Shown: one piece after another, positions 24,901 to 35,500 of the stretch
How positions within the stretch are numbered: the first letter of the stretch is position 1
Layout: every line of letters begins with the position of its first letter
DNA from: Podaxis mareebaensis
Lineage: Eukaryota; Basidiomycota; Agaricomycetes; Agaricales; Agaricaceae
DNA: 64,000 nt
Direction: 5' to 3'
Assembly (NCBI GenBank): GCA_018524725.1
Contig: JAEUWP010000402.1
Span: 186,001-250,000, forward strand
Position numbers and translations under genes: made by a program
The notes under the pieces: model-generated
Databases searched by the model: none
What the model was told of the DNA's origin: nothing
Seen by the model: the letters and a program-made list of their open reading frames with translations, nothing else

Positions 24901-25424
24901 GCGGATGTGGAGGTGATAGCGGGTAAGGAGGTAGATGAAGACGACGCCGGTGCCGACTGCTGGTGGTGAAATGGTGGTATAGGTGGAGGTGGGAAAGGCG
25001 CAGATGGCGGCGTAGCACTTGCAGATGCAGGAGGCGTAGTGGACCTCCCAGCAGCCATAAGTACCATGCTGGCGTATATAATCCCATCTCGCCTGCGGAG
25101 GTGACGGCAAGGATCCAGAATTGGGCGACCCAGGATTCGTTGAAACAGTATTCAAGAATGGCAGAACTTTTTAGTCTTGGGTTGCTCTCTGTGGGCTGTT
25201 GGTGCTAGGGATGCATTCTGTACGGGGCTGGATGTCAAGTGCTCCCGGCCGCCGGGGGAGGTGATCCACGGCTGAACCTGAGTTTGATGTTCAACTTGTT
25301 CGTCGAGTTGTGTGAGGACATTGTTTGGCTTGTCAGCACGCTTTCCGGAGGGTTTTAAAGAGTCTAGAGAGAACAGACACCGAGGCGTTGGTTTTCTGAT
25401 TTCGCCGGCATGTTGTTGGCTCAT
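21986..25424 (-). pseudogene. C: pseudogene copy of the large A-type gene
   Basis: This copy is collinear with copy A from ATG 25424 down to the equivalent of A position about 690. Lesions are frameshifts near 25165 and 25064 (an extra base in the VLM block), and TGA in place of Trp at 24746-24744, the identical substitution to copy B. There is also a 9-base in-frame deletion near 24305 and a junction with fragment E at the 3' side. Several downstream exons are still open, suggesting fairly recent decay. Confidence 0.85.
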
Positions 25425-25716
25425 AGTAGGCCGTGACGCACACAACCTCGAGCTCTTGCGAATTGACAGGATGTGTTATTATGTAATCAGCGCAGAGGCG
25501 CGCTTGAATCAGACAAACTGCAGCTCCTCAAATGCGTCGTCAGACTCACGAGGTATCTTTACTTATACGCCTTTGACGACGACACCATGTGTGATCAAAT
25601 GCGCCAGGGAGTGAAACGCCAAGGGAGCCATTTTCCAATGCCCCCTCAGAGGTAGTATAGGAGCAACTCACACCGCACAGTTCAAAGAGTGGACGCAGAG
25701 TCCTAATAAGCAATAA
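25425..25716. other. Spacer upstream of copy C
   Basis: No gene. It matches the spacers upstream of copies A and B and contains the same short TAATAA-type AT run near 25704-25725. Confidence 0.4.
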
Positions 25717-26218
25717 CTAATAATGATCACAAATCCTAAGACAGCGACAGCTCATCCCGACCGTGGGGTCGCATGTAGTATCAAGCCCTTGCCTGCACAA
25801 GCAAGGCTGTGTTGCTGCCGTGTCCAAGGACATAACACTTTCCTTCAGATTCTCTAAATATATTCTGATTTTGCTGAGAGCTGCGGTCGGCCAAATAGAT
25901 GGTTTTAGGGCGCCAGGTTTCGGGTATCTGTTGGATTTAATAAACAATCAATCCGTTGGCGATCATGGGCTTACAATCCTGAGCCGTACCTTTTCAGAAA
26001 ACCTCTCAATGTCGTCTGCTTGATATAACCACCTATCGCAAAATTTGACTACACGACCCCAATTGATACACGAGAGCCGTTGCAGTACATTGGCCTCCAA
26101 ATCCACGTTCCCTACTAACTTGAACAGATGTTGCACTGCTGTCAAGTAGGTCACGCCCTCTGTTTTCAAGGGTCTGCGCCACTGAGCCAACATATTGGCA
26201 TCGTGCCCGCCTAACCTG
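25717..26218 (-). pseudogene. N4: linker fragment of an N1-type NACHT gene
   Basis: Only the post-NACHT linker exon survives: QWRRPLKTEGVTYL, then VGNVDLEANVLQRLSCINW, then DDIERFSEKV. It is closely related to N1 (4640-4860) but keeps the INWGRVVKFC block that N1 has lost. There is no P-loop and no kinase. Similarity ends abruptly at about 26218, marking a rearrangement point. Confidence 0.75.
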
Positions 26219-26740
26219 CAAGGGAATAGCAGAATACAGGGGAGGTCGGCAATAGCGTTGCGATTTGATGCAGTCGAACTTGCCGCGTTGTCGGCGAGTC
26301 CGTCATCTGAAGTTATGATACCAACCAGCAGATACGTGTTCTGGGGCTATGCGGCCCACGGCCGTTCTCGTTCACTCTGCTAAAAACTAGTACCCAATAG
26401 ATGCCTATTCTCTAGTAGATCCCTAAGCCATTCTAGAAACGTACTGCCACCCTGATAACGCTCTCCCCCAACTCGGCGAGCGAGTTGGTTCCCAGACCCA
26501 GATCCAGCATTCCCAACAGCCATGAGCACTTGACATCCAACCCTGCACAGGATGGTCCTCCAGTATCAACAACACACATAGAACAGCGCAGGGCCAGTGG
26601 GGTAGCCTGAACATGAATACTGCCTTGGTTCCGGGACACTGCCATTGCCTTCTTATGCTACTGGGACTTTACGACGGCGTGTGTTTAGGGCTACTGAGAG
26701 ACCTGGTATGCCTCCTGAATTTGCTTCGGCTGTCGCTGAG
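26219..26740. other. Unassigned segment
   Basis: About 520 bp with no recognisable coding pattern and no match I could find to the other repeat families of the window. Confidence 0.3.
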
Positions 26741-27020
26741 CGATCTGTCTCTCTCGCCCCCACCAGTACCGCCATATCACTACCGACAACCAACGTCTAC
26801 TCCTTCATCTACACCCTTCTTCCTACCTACATCCACTGCCTCGACACCCACCCACTTCAGGACCCGGACATCCATCCTCCCTGTTACAACGCCCAAACCA
26901 GGCTCACGCCTCATGCGAAGTCGGGGCTCAAGCAAGTTGCCAACCATGCATGCGAAGTTGTTGACGGGAGCCAAGGATTTGTGTTGGGGACGCGTTCGGG
27001 GTATCAGTCAGCAAGATGAT
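26741..27020 (+). pseudogene. G: inverted fragment of A-family exon 1
   Basis: On the plus strand, blocks PPPVPPYHYRQPTSTPSS and TPKPGSRL followed by a degenerate SKLPTMHAKLL match the Pro/Ser linker and the PKPGSRLAARFGFKQVVEHA block of copy A. Orientation is opposite to copies A, B and C, consistent with the inversion affecting N5/N6. It is a fragment only. Confidence 0.6.
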
Positions 27021-27049
27021 GCCCGTGAAAGGGTCATCTGCCTGGTCGG

Positions 27050-27235
27050 ATGGAATCTGTGCGAACCTCAAGAGGCTGTCCAAAAGTACAGGACCTTGAT
27101 AGACGGATCAAGGAATTTGTGGACACGTTATTTGAGGATACGTGTGCTGACGTGTTCCTCAACATTGGACCAGACGCTGTCATACATCTCGACACCCTCA
27201 GGAGAGCGGTGGGATACCGGGTCCGACGAACTTAG
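27050..27235 (+). repeat. K: short coding-like fragment, also present at about 34990-35110 (minus)
   Basis: A 60-codon open stretch contains VQDLDRRIKEFVDTLFEDT. The minus strand near 35100-35015 encodes VLGRQLKEFVDTLLSDT, so the similarity holds at peptide level. The family is not recognised. Confidence 0.4.
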
Positions 27236-27320
27236 GACGAAGCATTGGGATACGGGTGGTGTTGCCTATTGCTTGATGGAGTCCGCCCGAGGGGAGGTTC
27301 TAAGAGAGTTGACTACCGGG

Positions 27321-27879
27321 TAATGCGGTGGATTTGCGTTTGAGGGGCCAGTGCCATACGAACAAGTGCTTAGCACTGCAAATATAGGCATGTGTTTGTC
27401 GTGGGTTGGAATTATGAGGTATCCGAGACACCATTTGCAAGAACGGTAGCTTGAGATGAAGGGGTGAGGGATGGGAGGGCTTTGGTGGATGGAGGAAATG
27501 GTTCAAGTGAGGCTGGGGCTGTGGAGAATGCTTCGCTGTGCGGTGGCAGAAGGACTTGGGATGGAAGGTTTATCCAGGTAGAGCGATTAAGGGCTACGCG
27601 GGGTGTCGAGAATAGCATGGGAGTGACCCGTGAAAAGGGGGAAAGCGCTGCTAGCTGGTACTCGGAATGAATCTGGGGGAATGTATTGAGGGTTAGCGAA
27701 GAGACAGAGATGCTCTATGTTGTGTAACTGACAATTGATCAGCTTCGGCGCTTTAGGAATGCATAAACATGCATGGTAGCATGAACGTCTCCGGAAAAGG
27801 GGTCGCAATGGCTGGCCATAGATAGTACATGTCCATCACAAAGTCGTAGTAGTCTTCGTGCATCGACCGCATGCGTGAC
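27321..27879. other. Unassigned segment
   Basis: I see no gene or repeat match here that I can support. Confidence 0.3.
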
Positions 27880-28300
27880 CTATTTCGCGATCGAGAAACT
27901 CGGGAGTTCGCCGTTCACAGGATGGGTTTGGGATATGTCGAAGCAGACAAAGTACTTGGGTAAAATGACTTTGTGGTTTGCAAGGTTCTCGCGCACCGGT
28001 TGTTCTGATTGCATACGCGGCGCCTCGAGCCGTGTGGGGTCTTCGTCATCCTCGCCTGAGTCACGGTTGCCGCCAGCGTCACTGGTCATAGATACATCAA
28101 CACCTTCGGCCTCTTCACCGTCCTTGAGCTGGCAGATTTTGACAGAGGAAGGGTTGGGATTGTCATTCGAGGGGGCAGTAGAGTCCAGGGGAAGGTGGGT
28201 GGCGGCCTCGTATCTGGCTGGGATTGACTTCGATGCATTCTTTCCAGAGGCGTTGTTTGGACCAACAGGGGTTCTGGGGCGGAATGACGAGTGTTACACG
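27880..28300 (-). CDS. S5: best-preserved S-family reading frame, head-to-head with N5
   Basis: The minus strand stays open for about 135 codons, from a TAA near 28303 to the stop at 27880. Blocks in order are TPVGPNNASGKNASKSIP, a linker with DSTAPSNDNPNPSSVKICQL, the acidic MTSDAGGNRDSGEDDEDPTR, then LEAPRMQSEQP and a tail. There is no ATG at the 5' end; the first internal ATG (28089) lies within the acidic block, so a small upstream exon is likely. The protein is hydrophilic and low-complexity, with no signal peptide or membrane segment, and I do not recognise the family. Decayed homologues lie at 10665, 11740, 19891, 34080, 39891 and 40950. The pairing with N genes suggests a linked role, by position only. 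Confidence 0.5.
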
Positions 28301-28627
28301 CTCCAGGTCACTTTGTGAACAACAATGTCAGCAGCAGTGAACGAAAGGGTTTTGCGTAGAAATCTGCTTGTACTTATGTCTACGGTTGCATCCCGTGACT
28401 TCGGACGAGGATTCATCTGGCCGTGGGAACACGCAAAGATTATCGCTCTGAACACTGGGTACTGAATTAGTACTGAACAGCGTTCTAATGGCCCTCAGCG
28501 CTCGGCACCTGCCTGCGCGTCATGGAATGCTGTGAACCAGTGGGCGTCATGGCCTCGTGTCTTCCTTGACCTCTACCATCCACCACCTGTTCCCGCTCAC
28601 ATCCTCCAACGTCCCACCGCGCTCTTG
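28301..28627. promoter_or_regulatory. Divergent N5/S5 promoter segment
   Basis: This 327 bp segment lies between S5 and the N5 ATG. Its N5-proximal half (28490-28627) is the inverted equivalent of 10315-10480 upstream of N2, sharing CCTCGTGTCTTCCTTGACCT and a CTCAGCGCTCGGC block. Confidence 0.45.
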
Positions 28628-31600
28628 ATGTCTTTCTTCCAAAATAGCCATAACCTTGTAGCACATGGTCCATTCATTGCCGTTCATAATGAAACGCAAT
28701 TCCCCAGTGAGCATCAGCTGGATGATCTGAAGAAAGTTGATATAAATACCTAAATCCACAGAGGGCAAAGGCCTCAAAGCTCTACGAAAAGCATCGATGC
28801 CACAAGCGATTCACGATTCATCTGCACGCGATCCTCCACGGTGCTTTCCAGGTACTCGCGAGGAGCACATCCGCAATATCACTGGCTGGGGCCTTGGCCA
28901 TTGGAGGGCGTCCCAGGCCCGTGTGTTATGGCTGCAAGGCCCGGCTGGCGTCGGGAAGTCTGCGCTTGCACAGACCTGCACCGAGCACATAGGAGAGAAA
29001 CTCGGTGCATCCTTCTTCTTCTCGCGACCCAATGAATGGAACGATCCAAACACATTCGTGCCGACCATCGTCTGTCAACTTGCTGCTAAATCTGAAGCTT
29101 ATCGCGACCTTGTGGACACCATAATCGCGCGTGATCCTCTTGTCCTCGAAAAGTCGATGGACGTGCAGTTTCGGGAGCTACTCGTGAAACCATTTGGAGA
29201 GCTGGGTCGTCACAGCTGCAAGTTTGATGAAAACGTCATCATAGTCGATGGCCTAGACGAGTGTAACGGCCAGGATGCCCAACGTGTTATCATTGAGGTC
29301 GTCACCACCTCTGCGCTCCAGCGGAGCACCCCGTTCCTGTGGGCGTTCTTCAGTCGCCCAGAGCCTCACATCGTGGCCACCTTCTCGGGGGCTTGGGTCG
29401 ATGAAGTTTGCTGGCGATTGACGCTTCCTGTATCCCGCGATGCTGACCAGGACATTGAAGCATATCTTCGAGATGGATTCAGGATGGTCCGGGCAAAGTA
29501 CAACTTCCCTGCAACGATTGCTTGGCCATCGGAGGATGACATTCACCAGCTCGTTTGCCAGTCAGCGGGATTGTTTATCTATCCAGCGAGTGCCATCAGA
29601 TTCATCATCCACAGTCCTGGTCCATTTGGACCCGATCGACAGCTCAAGTTAGTACTGGAAGTGGGGAGAAATAATAATGGTCGCTCGGCCAACCCACTAT
29701 CGAACCTAGATCAATTCTACGTTCTCGTAATGAAGCAAATCCCGGAAGACATCCTTCCCACCACATTATTGTTCCTCCTTGTCCATTTTCATCATAAAAC
29801 GGGCCCCGGCTCTCTCCCTGTTTATTGCGCAATCTTTAACCTCTCGCCAATGACCATCTACGCTGCCCTCAACAACCTTCATTCTGTTCTTAAGGTGGAT
29901 ATGTCGGAGCCTGGTCATATATCATTTTACCATGCGTCATTTAGTGACTTCTTATGTGACATCAAGAGATCGACCCCGCAGTTTTGTGTTGAGGCGCAAC
30001 GTACCTATAATCGATTCTATTCTGCGTGTATGGATGCACTCTGCCATTTACCAACTGCTGGTACTAATGAGGGTGTGTAATGTTGATGCCAGGTTTGAAA
30101 CTGGATGGCTGACTTACATCCTAGGCGAGTATAGCATTGATGTACTGGCTCAGTGGCCCAATTTCCAAGAAGAAATGAAGGACCAAATCTACTCAACAGC
30201 GCTGTGGCATTGTTTTGCATTAGCTGGGAGCGCGGAGCTCGAGGGCGATGTGCTGCAACGACTTTCATGCATCAACTGGGACCTTGTTATCAAATTCTGT
30301 GATGAGTTTCATTACGACTTGGACGCATTCACTGGGAAGATACCTCCCAATATTGTAGGACCTACCGACCCCAAGGGCTTCACCATCACCGCGCAGAGAT
30401 CTGAAAGTTGGTGTCCCAAAACCATCTCCTCATCCAATTGCACAAATTTCGCTGGGCCAGCCTCCACCGCCCAGCAAGGTGGATTTCTAACAGCCCTAAA
30501 AAAAGTGTTTGATGTCCTCCGGCATCAGCTTGTGCAATGTCCACCCCCAAACACCTCAGTCTATATCGAATATCCCTTCCCACAGACATCGAGAATGACA
30601 CACCTCGTGGAAAGACTCACCCAGGTACTGGAGAACAAGGAGAAGAGAGAAGCGTTGCTGGGCCTGCGGGGTATTACAGCGCAACTGATGATAGACTACT
30701 TATACTTGGTGAGCATCGGAGACTTGTGAACCTTTGAGCTACAGATTCTCATTGTCTGTAGATGCGTATACGATCAGGACCTGCAGCACCCGGCTTCCGG
30801 AAACTCGTTCTCCATACGCTCCATAAACTCTCTCAGACCACGGAGCGCCACCCTCGGTGTTACATGTTGAAAGACATCGCCATCTTGGGGAAAGTAGATA
30901 ATGATAGAGGCCTTTGCCATAGTTACCAGGGTCGTTATGACGAACAGAACCTTTGTTTGAAGGTCATAAGGTTGCCTCAGGAATTGGGAAAGAAAGGTAT
31001 GCTCAAAGTTTGTTTCTTTATCCCGCGCATCCCTGATCCATTATTGACCTGTCACCAGTTTTCGGCAAGGAAGCAGTTTTATGGGGTCAGCTCTATCACC
31101 CCAACATCGTACCTTTCCATGGCCTTTGGTACCTTGATGACAGACAGATCTGCCTTGTGTCCCCCTGGATGACCAACGGCAATCTCATTCAATACCTCCA
31201 AGCCAAACCCCTTGTAAATCGCAAATCTCTCGTGAGTGTCATCCCTTTCCTACGCTGTAGCATGCTTGACTGATCTCATTTGTTTTGAGATTTGCGATGT
31301 AGCCTGTGGTCTTGAATATCTGCACAGTGAAGGGATAGTTCATGGCAATCTTAAAATGGTACTTTGGTTCATTCTCTGATTGGGCTATTTCTGCGTTCTA
31401 ATCCAGAAGCAACACAGGAACACATTCTTGTGAATGATTCGGGGAGAGCTTGCATCACTGGCTTCGGATTGTCAACTATCGGGGATGAGACTGTACCAAA
31501 GGGGGCACGCTATTTAACTGTGTCCATCCCCCGCCATGCCGCTCCTGAACTATTAAACGAGGACCCCCACCCAAGCCTAGCAAGTGATGCGTGGGCTTTC

Positions 31601-32050
31601 GGGATGGTCTGTTATGAGGTATGGGCGCTCTCAAATTTGAATGTTACCTGCACTCAGGAGAGTCAGGTCATGACGCAGCGGAGGCCATTCCATGATTGTG
31701 TATCGGACGGCGAAGTGATCAGGAAGCTGCTTAATGGCATCTTGCCGACTCGACCTCGGGGAAATCCGGGACTGGATATCGACCAGATCGATGATGCAAT
31801 GTGGAACTTGATGATGTCATGCTGGGCGCAAAAGCCTGAAAATCGACCAACCTGCACACAGATATTACGGAGACCAGAATTTGTGGGACTCAAGAACGGG
31901 TACGAAGGCAAGGCCAAGGATCATCCGGTGCATGAGAGATGGTGTCACGCGATGTTGCAACGTGCTGAAGTATTCGTTGATTTGAAGCGTGTTGAGGAAA
32001 TCCTCAAGTATGTGTCCTCTGGGAATATCGGATGCATAGTTCAGTTGTAG
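28628..32050 (+). CDS. N5: NACHT-ATPase fused to a C-terminal pseudokinase-like domain (NLR-like)
   Basis: Eight exons with consistent phases give 1,014 codons: 28628-28706, 28762-30072, 30125-30708, 30762-30996, 31059-31231, 31290-31358, 31418-31618 and 31658-32050. Exon 1 is the motif MSFFQNSHNLVAHG. NACHT has GPAGVGKSALAQT, and the Walker B reads IIVDGLDECNG. The kinase part keeps CLKVI, EAVLWGQLYHPNI and SDAWAFG. The catalytic loop reads HGNLK (Asp to Asn) and DFG is GFG, so both key Asp residues are gone and phosphotransfer is not expected by standard kinase chemistry. The donor of the linker intron present in N2 is destroyed (GCAATG), and the former intron reads through in frame. The stop at 32050 is about 13 codons short of the tail seen in N2, N3 and N7. 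N5 and N6 form an inverted copy of N2 and N1. Confidence 0.85.
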
Positions 32051-32520
32051 ACCCGCTTGAATCATTGCAGCTCTAGCATGATTGTGCACCATTGAGTAGG
32101 ATGTATGTCACGTTTGGGACAGATTTGCTACGTACCGTTCCGTAGTCATGCTCTCCATGTTTTCCGAGGAACTGGAATGCAGGTTCCATGGTCTATCATA
32201 CTTAAGTGTGAGCCCGGGCCAAAACGAAAGCTGAGGCACCGATCTACAATCATGATGTCAATGGGGTTATCGTCCCGAGGCGGTTGTTTGCAGACCAAAA
32301 CTGGTCAGGCACCAACGGTTTCCCCATTATTCAATGCTTGCACCAATAAAAGGTAATATACCAAGCGGTGCTTGGTGGTTGACCTGAGCACAGTGGTCGG
32401 ATATGACATACGCTGAAGGCGCCCACACCCCCGCTGTAGGCTCGGGCTTCGGGTCTTGACGTTCTACCGACGTCCTACGATCACAACTTGTTCTCGCTCA
32501 CATACTTTAACGTTCCCGAT
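32051..32520. repeat. N5-N6 spacer, inverted copy of 6374-6798
   Basis: Non-coding spacer matching the N2-N1 spacer in reverse complement, including GGTCTTGACGTTCTACCG near 32450-32470. The sequence CTCTAGCATGATTGTGCACC at about 32072 corresponds to the C-terminal codons of N2, N3 and N7, now cut off by the earlier N5 stop. Confidence 0.65.
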
Positions 32521-34020
32521 TCGCTAATGGCCTTTTCCCAAACAGCCACAACTTTGCCATAGCCTATAGCCAGTTCATAAATATTAGTGCTCACAGTTTC
32601 TACAGTGAGCATCAACTGGATAGCAAAAGAAAACCGACACCAACGTTTGGATTACAGAAGGTAGAAGCCTCAACTTGCTACGAAAAGCATTAACGCCAGA
32701 AGCGATGCACGATCCCTCCGCACGCAACCCACCACAATGCTTTCCTGGCACTCGCAAAGAGTATATTCGTCATATCGCTGGCTGGGGCCTCAGCGGCTGG
32801 GAAGCGTCCCAGGCTCGTGTATTGTGGCTACAAGGACCTGCTGGAGTTGGGAAGTCTGCGCTCGCACAGACCTATGTTGAACATATAGGGGGTAGGCTGG
32901 GGGCATCATTCTCCTTCTCGCGGACCAATGGGTGGAACGATCCGACGAAATTCGTGCCAACCATTGCCTATCAACTCACTATGAAATGCGTGGCTTACCG
33001 TGACTTTCTCGATGCCAAGATTATACATGACCCCCTTGTGCTCGAAAAGGCAATCAACGTACAGTTTCGAGAGTTACTCGTGTACCCCCTTGGGCAGTCG
33101 AACAGTCAGAATCACGGGATCGGCGGGAGCATCATCGTAGTCGATGGTCTTGATGAGTGCGATGACCAGGATGCTCAGCGCGTTGTCATCGAGGTTGTCA
33201 CTACCTCTGTTCTCCAGCGGACCACTCCATTCTTGTGGGTGTTCTTCAGCCGGCCGGAACCCCATATTGTGGCTGCCTTCTCGTCGGAACGGATCAATGA
33301 CATCTGCTGGCAATTGACGCTTCCTGTTTCTCGTGACGCAGATCAGGACATCGAAGCATATGTTCGAGCTGGGTTTCAAATGATTCGGGCGAAGTATAAC
33401 CTGCCTAGGGCGATCGTGTGGCCACCCGAGAAGATGATTCGCCAGCTCGTGCTTCGATCTGGAGGCCTATTCGTCTATGTGCAATGTCTTATTGTCCATA
33501 TTGCGCACTGTCCTGACGCATTTGGAAATGAAGAACAGCTCGAATCAGTACTGGAAGGGGGAAAAGCTAGCAACAAGAGTTCCTTGGCTAACCCACTTTC
33601 GACCTTAGATCGGTTCTACATTGTCATAATGCAGCAAATCCCTAGAGATGTCCTTCCCAGGACGTTGCTGTTGCTTTTCGTCCTTTTCCACAGCATGTGG
33701 GATACTAATCATCTCCCGATTTATTGCCCAATCCTCAACTTTTCACCAACGGCGGTTTACGTAGCCCTCAACAACCTCCATTCCGTTCTCGAGGTAGAGA
33801 TGTGCCCTACTGGACAGCCTATCCATTTACGATTTTACCATACGTCCTTTGCCGATTTTCTACGTGATGCAACAAGATCGACCCAACGATTTTGTGTAGA
33901 GACACAAGATATCTATAACCAATTCTATTCCGCATGCGTTGATACACTCCTCCATTTGTCAACTGCTGATACTAATGATATGTGTCATCGATATCGGGGT
34001 TCAAATCGGATGACTAACTC
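32521..34020 (+). pseudogene. N6: NACHT gene with an open NACHT domain but no kinase
   Basis: Exon 2 (from 32658) is open through the NACHT and winged-helix-like region, with GPAGVGKSALAQTY and IIVVDGLDECDD intact. The short motif exon (NGLFPNSHNFAIA, ending at 32604) is present but is not in frame with an ATG: the nearby ATG at about 32526 is two bases off. At the end of exon 2 the donor GAGG|GTATG seen in N1 has become GATATG. Similarity to N1 stops at about 34021, where S-type sequence begins. It is either a truncated NACHT protein using an internal ATG (32705) or a pseudogene. Confidence 0.65.
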
Positions 34021-34840
34021 AGTCCACGATCCCAACCCCTCCTCCCCTCTGTCAAACACTGTCTGCCAAAGGATGTTGAGGAGAACGAGGGTGGTGATAC
34101 GTCATGATCAGCAGCGCTGACCGCGACGGTGATTTAGGGGGAACAATGACAATGAGATCCCAATAGCTCGAGGCTCCGTGTCTGCCGCTAGAAGAGCAGG
34201 CACAGGAGTATCCTGCGGAACAGATGCACACCGGCTGGTCTGCCCACTTCGACACATCCGAAAACCATCCCGCGGAACGAAGAGCCCTTCGCAAGTTTCT
34301 CGACACACTCGATAGGCTCAGGAGCTTGGCCGGAGATGTTTGCGTTATCACGCACATTTATGTATTCTCGGGGCAAGTTGGTTGGTTATCAGATATCACA
34401 GTCTGCGTTAGTCTCTTCTTACCAATTCTAAATATCTTCCTTCCCTGCTTTCCACCCTTTTTACAGGTCACTTCTGCGTCATCCCCGACGCTTCCATATA
34501 ATCTCTGGTCTTTCCGGACAGGGCGTGTTCCTCCCATCCCGGATTCCAACTACCAATGCCAGTGGTACGCCCGTACTCAGCGCTATCGCCATAAGGACAA
34601 GGCACCTTCTGCAACCCTAACCTCGCTCGAACTCCTTTACCCTGTCCGCCAAAATATATCTCCGTTCTCACACCCTGTCTCCTTATCCAAGGCTACTGCT
34701 CTCAAAAACGGGACCTCAGCCGACGGTGCCTCGCCACCCCCCCAGCACACCAATAGGCGTATAGCCATGACACCTGTGATGTCGGTTGTTGATTGCTACT
34801 GCAACCACCCCCTCAAGTACAAATACACCATGTGACCCCG
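34021..34840 (+). pseudogene. S6: rearranged S-family copy joined to N6
   Basis: Starting near 34080, the DNA follows the S acidic region (AGCAGCGCTGACCGCGACGG, degenerate) and the block SAHFDTSENHPAE, equivalent to NALPASTHPNP of S2b. It then diverges into about 500 bp of unassigned sequence that stays open on the plus strand to 34835 but shows no family resemblance. It lies directly behind the N6 breakpoint. Confidence 0.45.
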
Positions 34841-35500
34841 ATGGCCAACTCTCCTCAAACCTCTTCTCGGGCGACTTCGTCAGGATATAAGCCACATTGC
34901 CTAGTATCCCCGGATTTCGTCTACATACCAAGACTGGTCAGACCAAGAAATCCCGTCGCTTTTCGAGGGGTGTCGGGATACATGACAACAACTGATCAGG
35001 GATAGAACACGTTCATGCGTGTATCGCTCAGCAATGTATCCACGAATTCCTTGAGCTGTCTGCCGAGGACCCATATTTCAGGAGCATGGGCTTCGCTGAT
35101 GTTCGTTCAGGTCCCAGGTGACACAGAGGCGAGTAACCCTATCATAAGGCATCGCTTGTTCTTCACCAGAATCGTTGGCCTAGGTTGTTGCTATGCCCAC
35201 CAAGACAGTCCTACGGAGGTTATTAGGGGGAGGGGCCAATAACAAGGCCAAGTGGAGAATCGAGAGACAGCAGTGTGAAGGAAAAAATGAAGACAAGGTG
35301 AATGAAGACGCACCAGCACGTAAAACAATTCACCAGAGGGCTTAATATCCACCTTCGAATCCACTCTCCTCCCAAACCATCTACATTCTCCTACACAACA
35401 CCATTCGATGCGCCTCACACCGCCTCCTGTCCGCCTCCACTAAAGCTTCCTCTATGCTCGCCGCTGCTGAACATCAAATCCACTACGATGCCCCACGTGT
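34841..35500 (+). repeat. R6: partial copy of the R repeat with fragment K inverted inside
   Basis: The block ATGGCCAACTCTCCTCAAAC with SSRATSS at 34842 matches R2 at 11019. The segment 35300-35480 matches the R2 3' part (11424-11590), including CACCAGCA and CACACAACACCATTCGATGC. Between them lies fragment K on the minus strand. The copy is rearranged relative to R2 and R7. Confidence 0.45.

Larger units (their letters stand above)
28490..34020 (+). repeat. Right arm of the inverted duplication (N5-N6)
   Basis: Inverted counterpart of 4850-10480. The left limit is inside the N5/S5 spacer, and S similarity continues beyond it. The right limit is the N6 breakpoint at 34021. Confidence 0.75.

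Noticed and set aside
26613..27323. 236-codon open frame on the plus strand
   Set aside because: It crosses fragment G and fragment K and unrelated sequence. Only pieces resemble other families, so it is a chance run-through of relics, not a gene.
34224..34835. 203-codon open frame on the plus strand
   Set aside because: The first 40 codons are S-family relic and the rest has no family resemblance or splice support.
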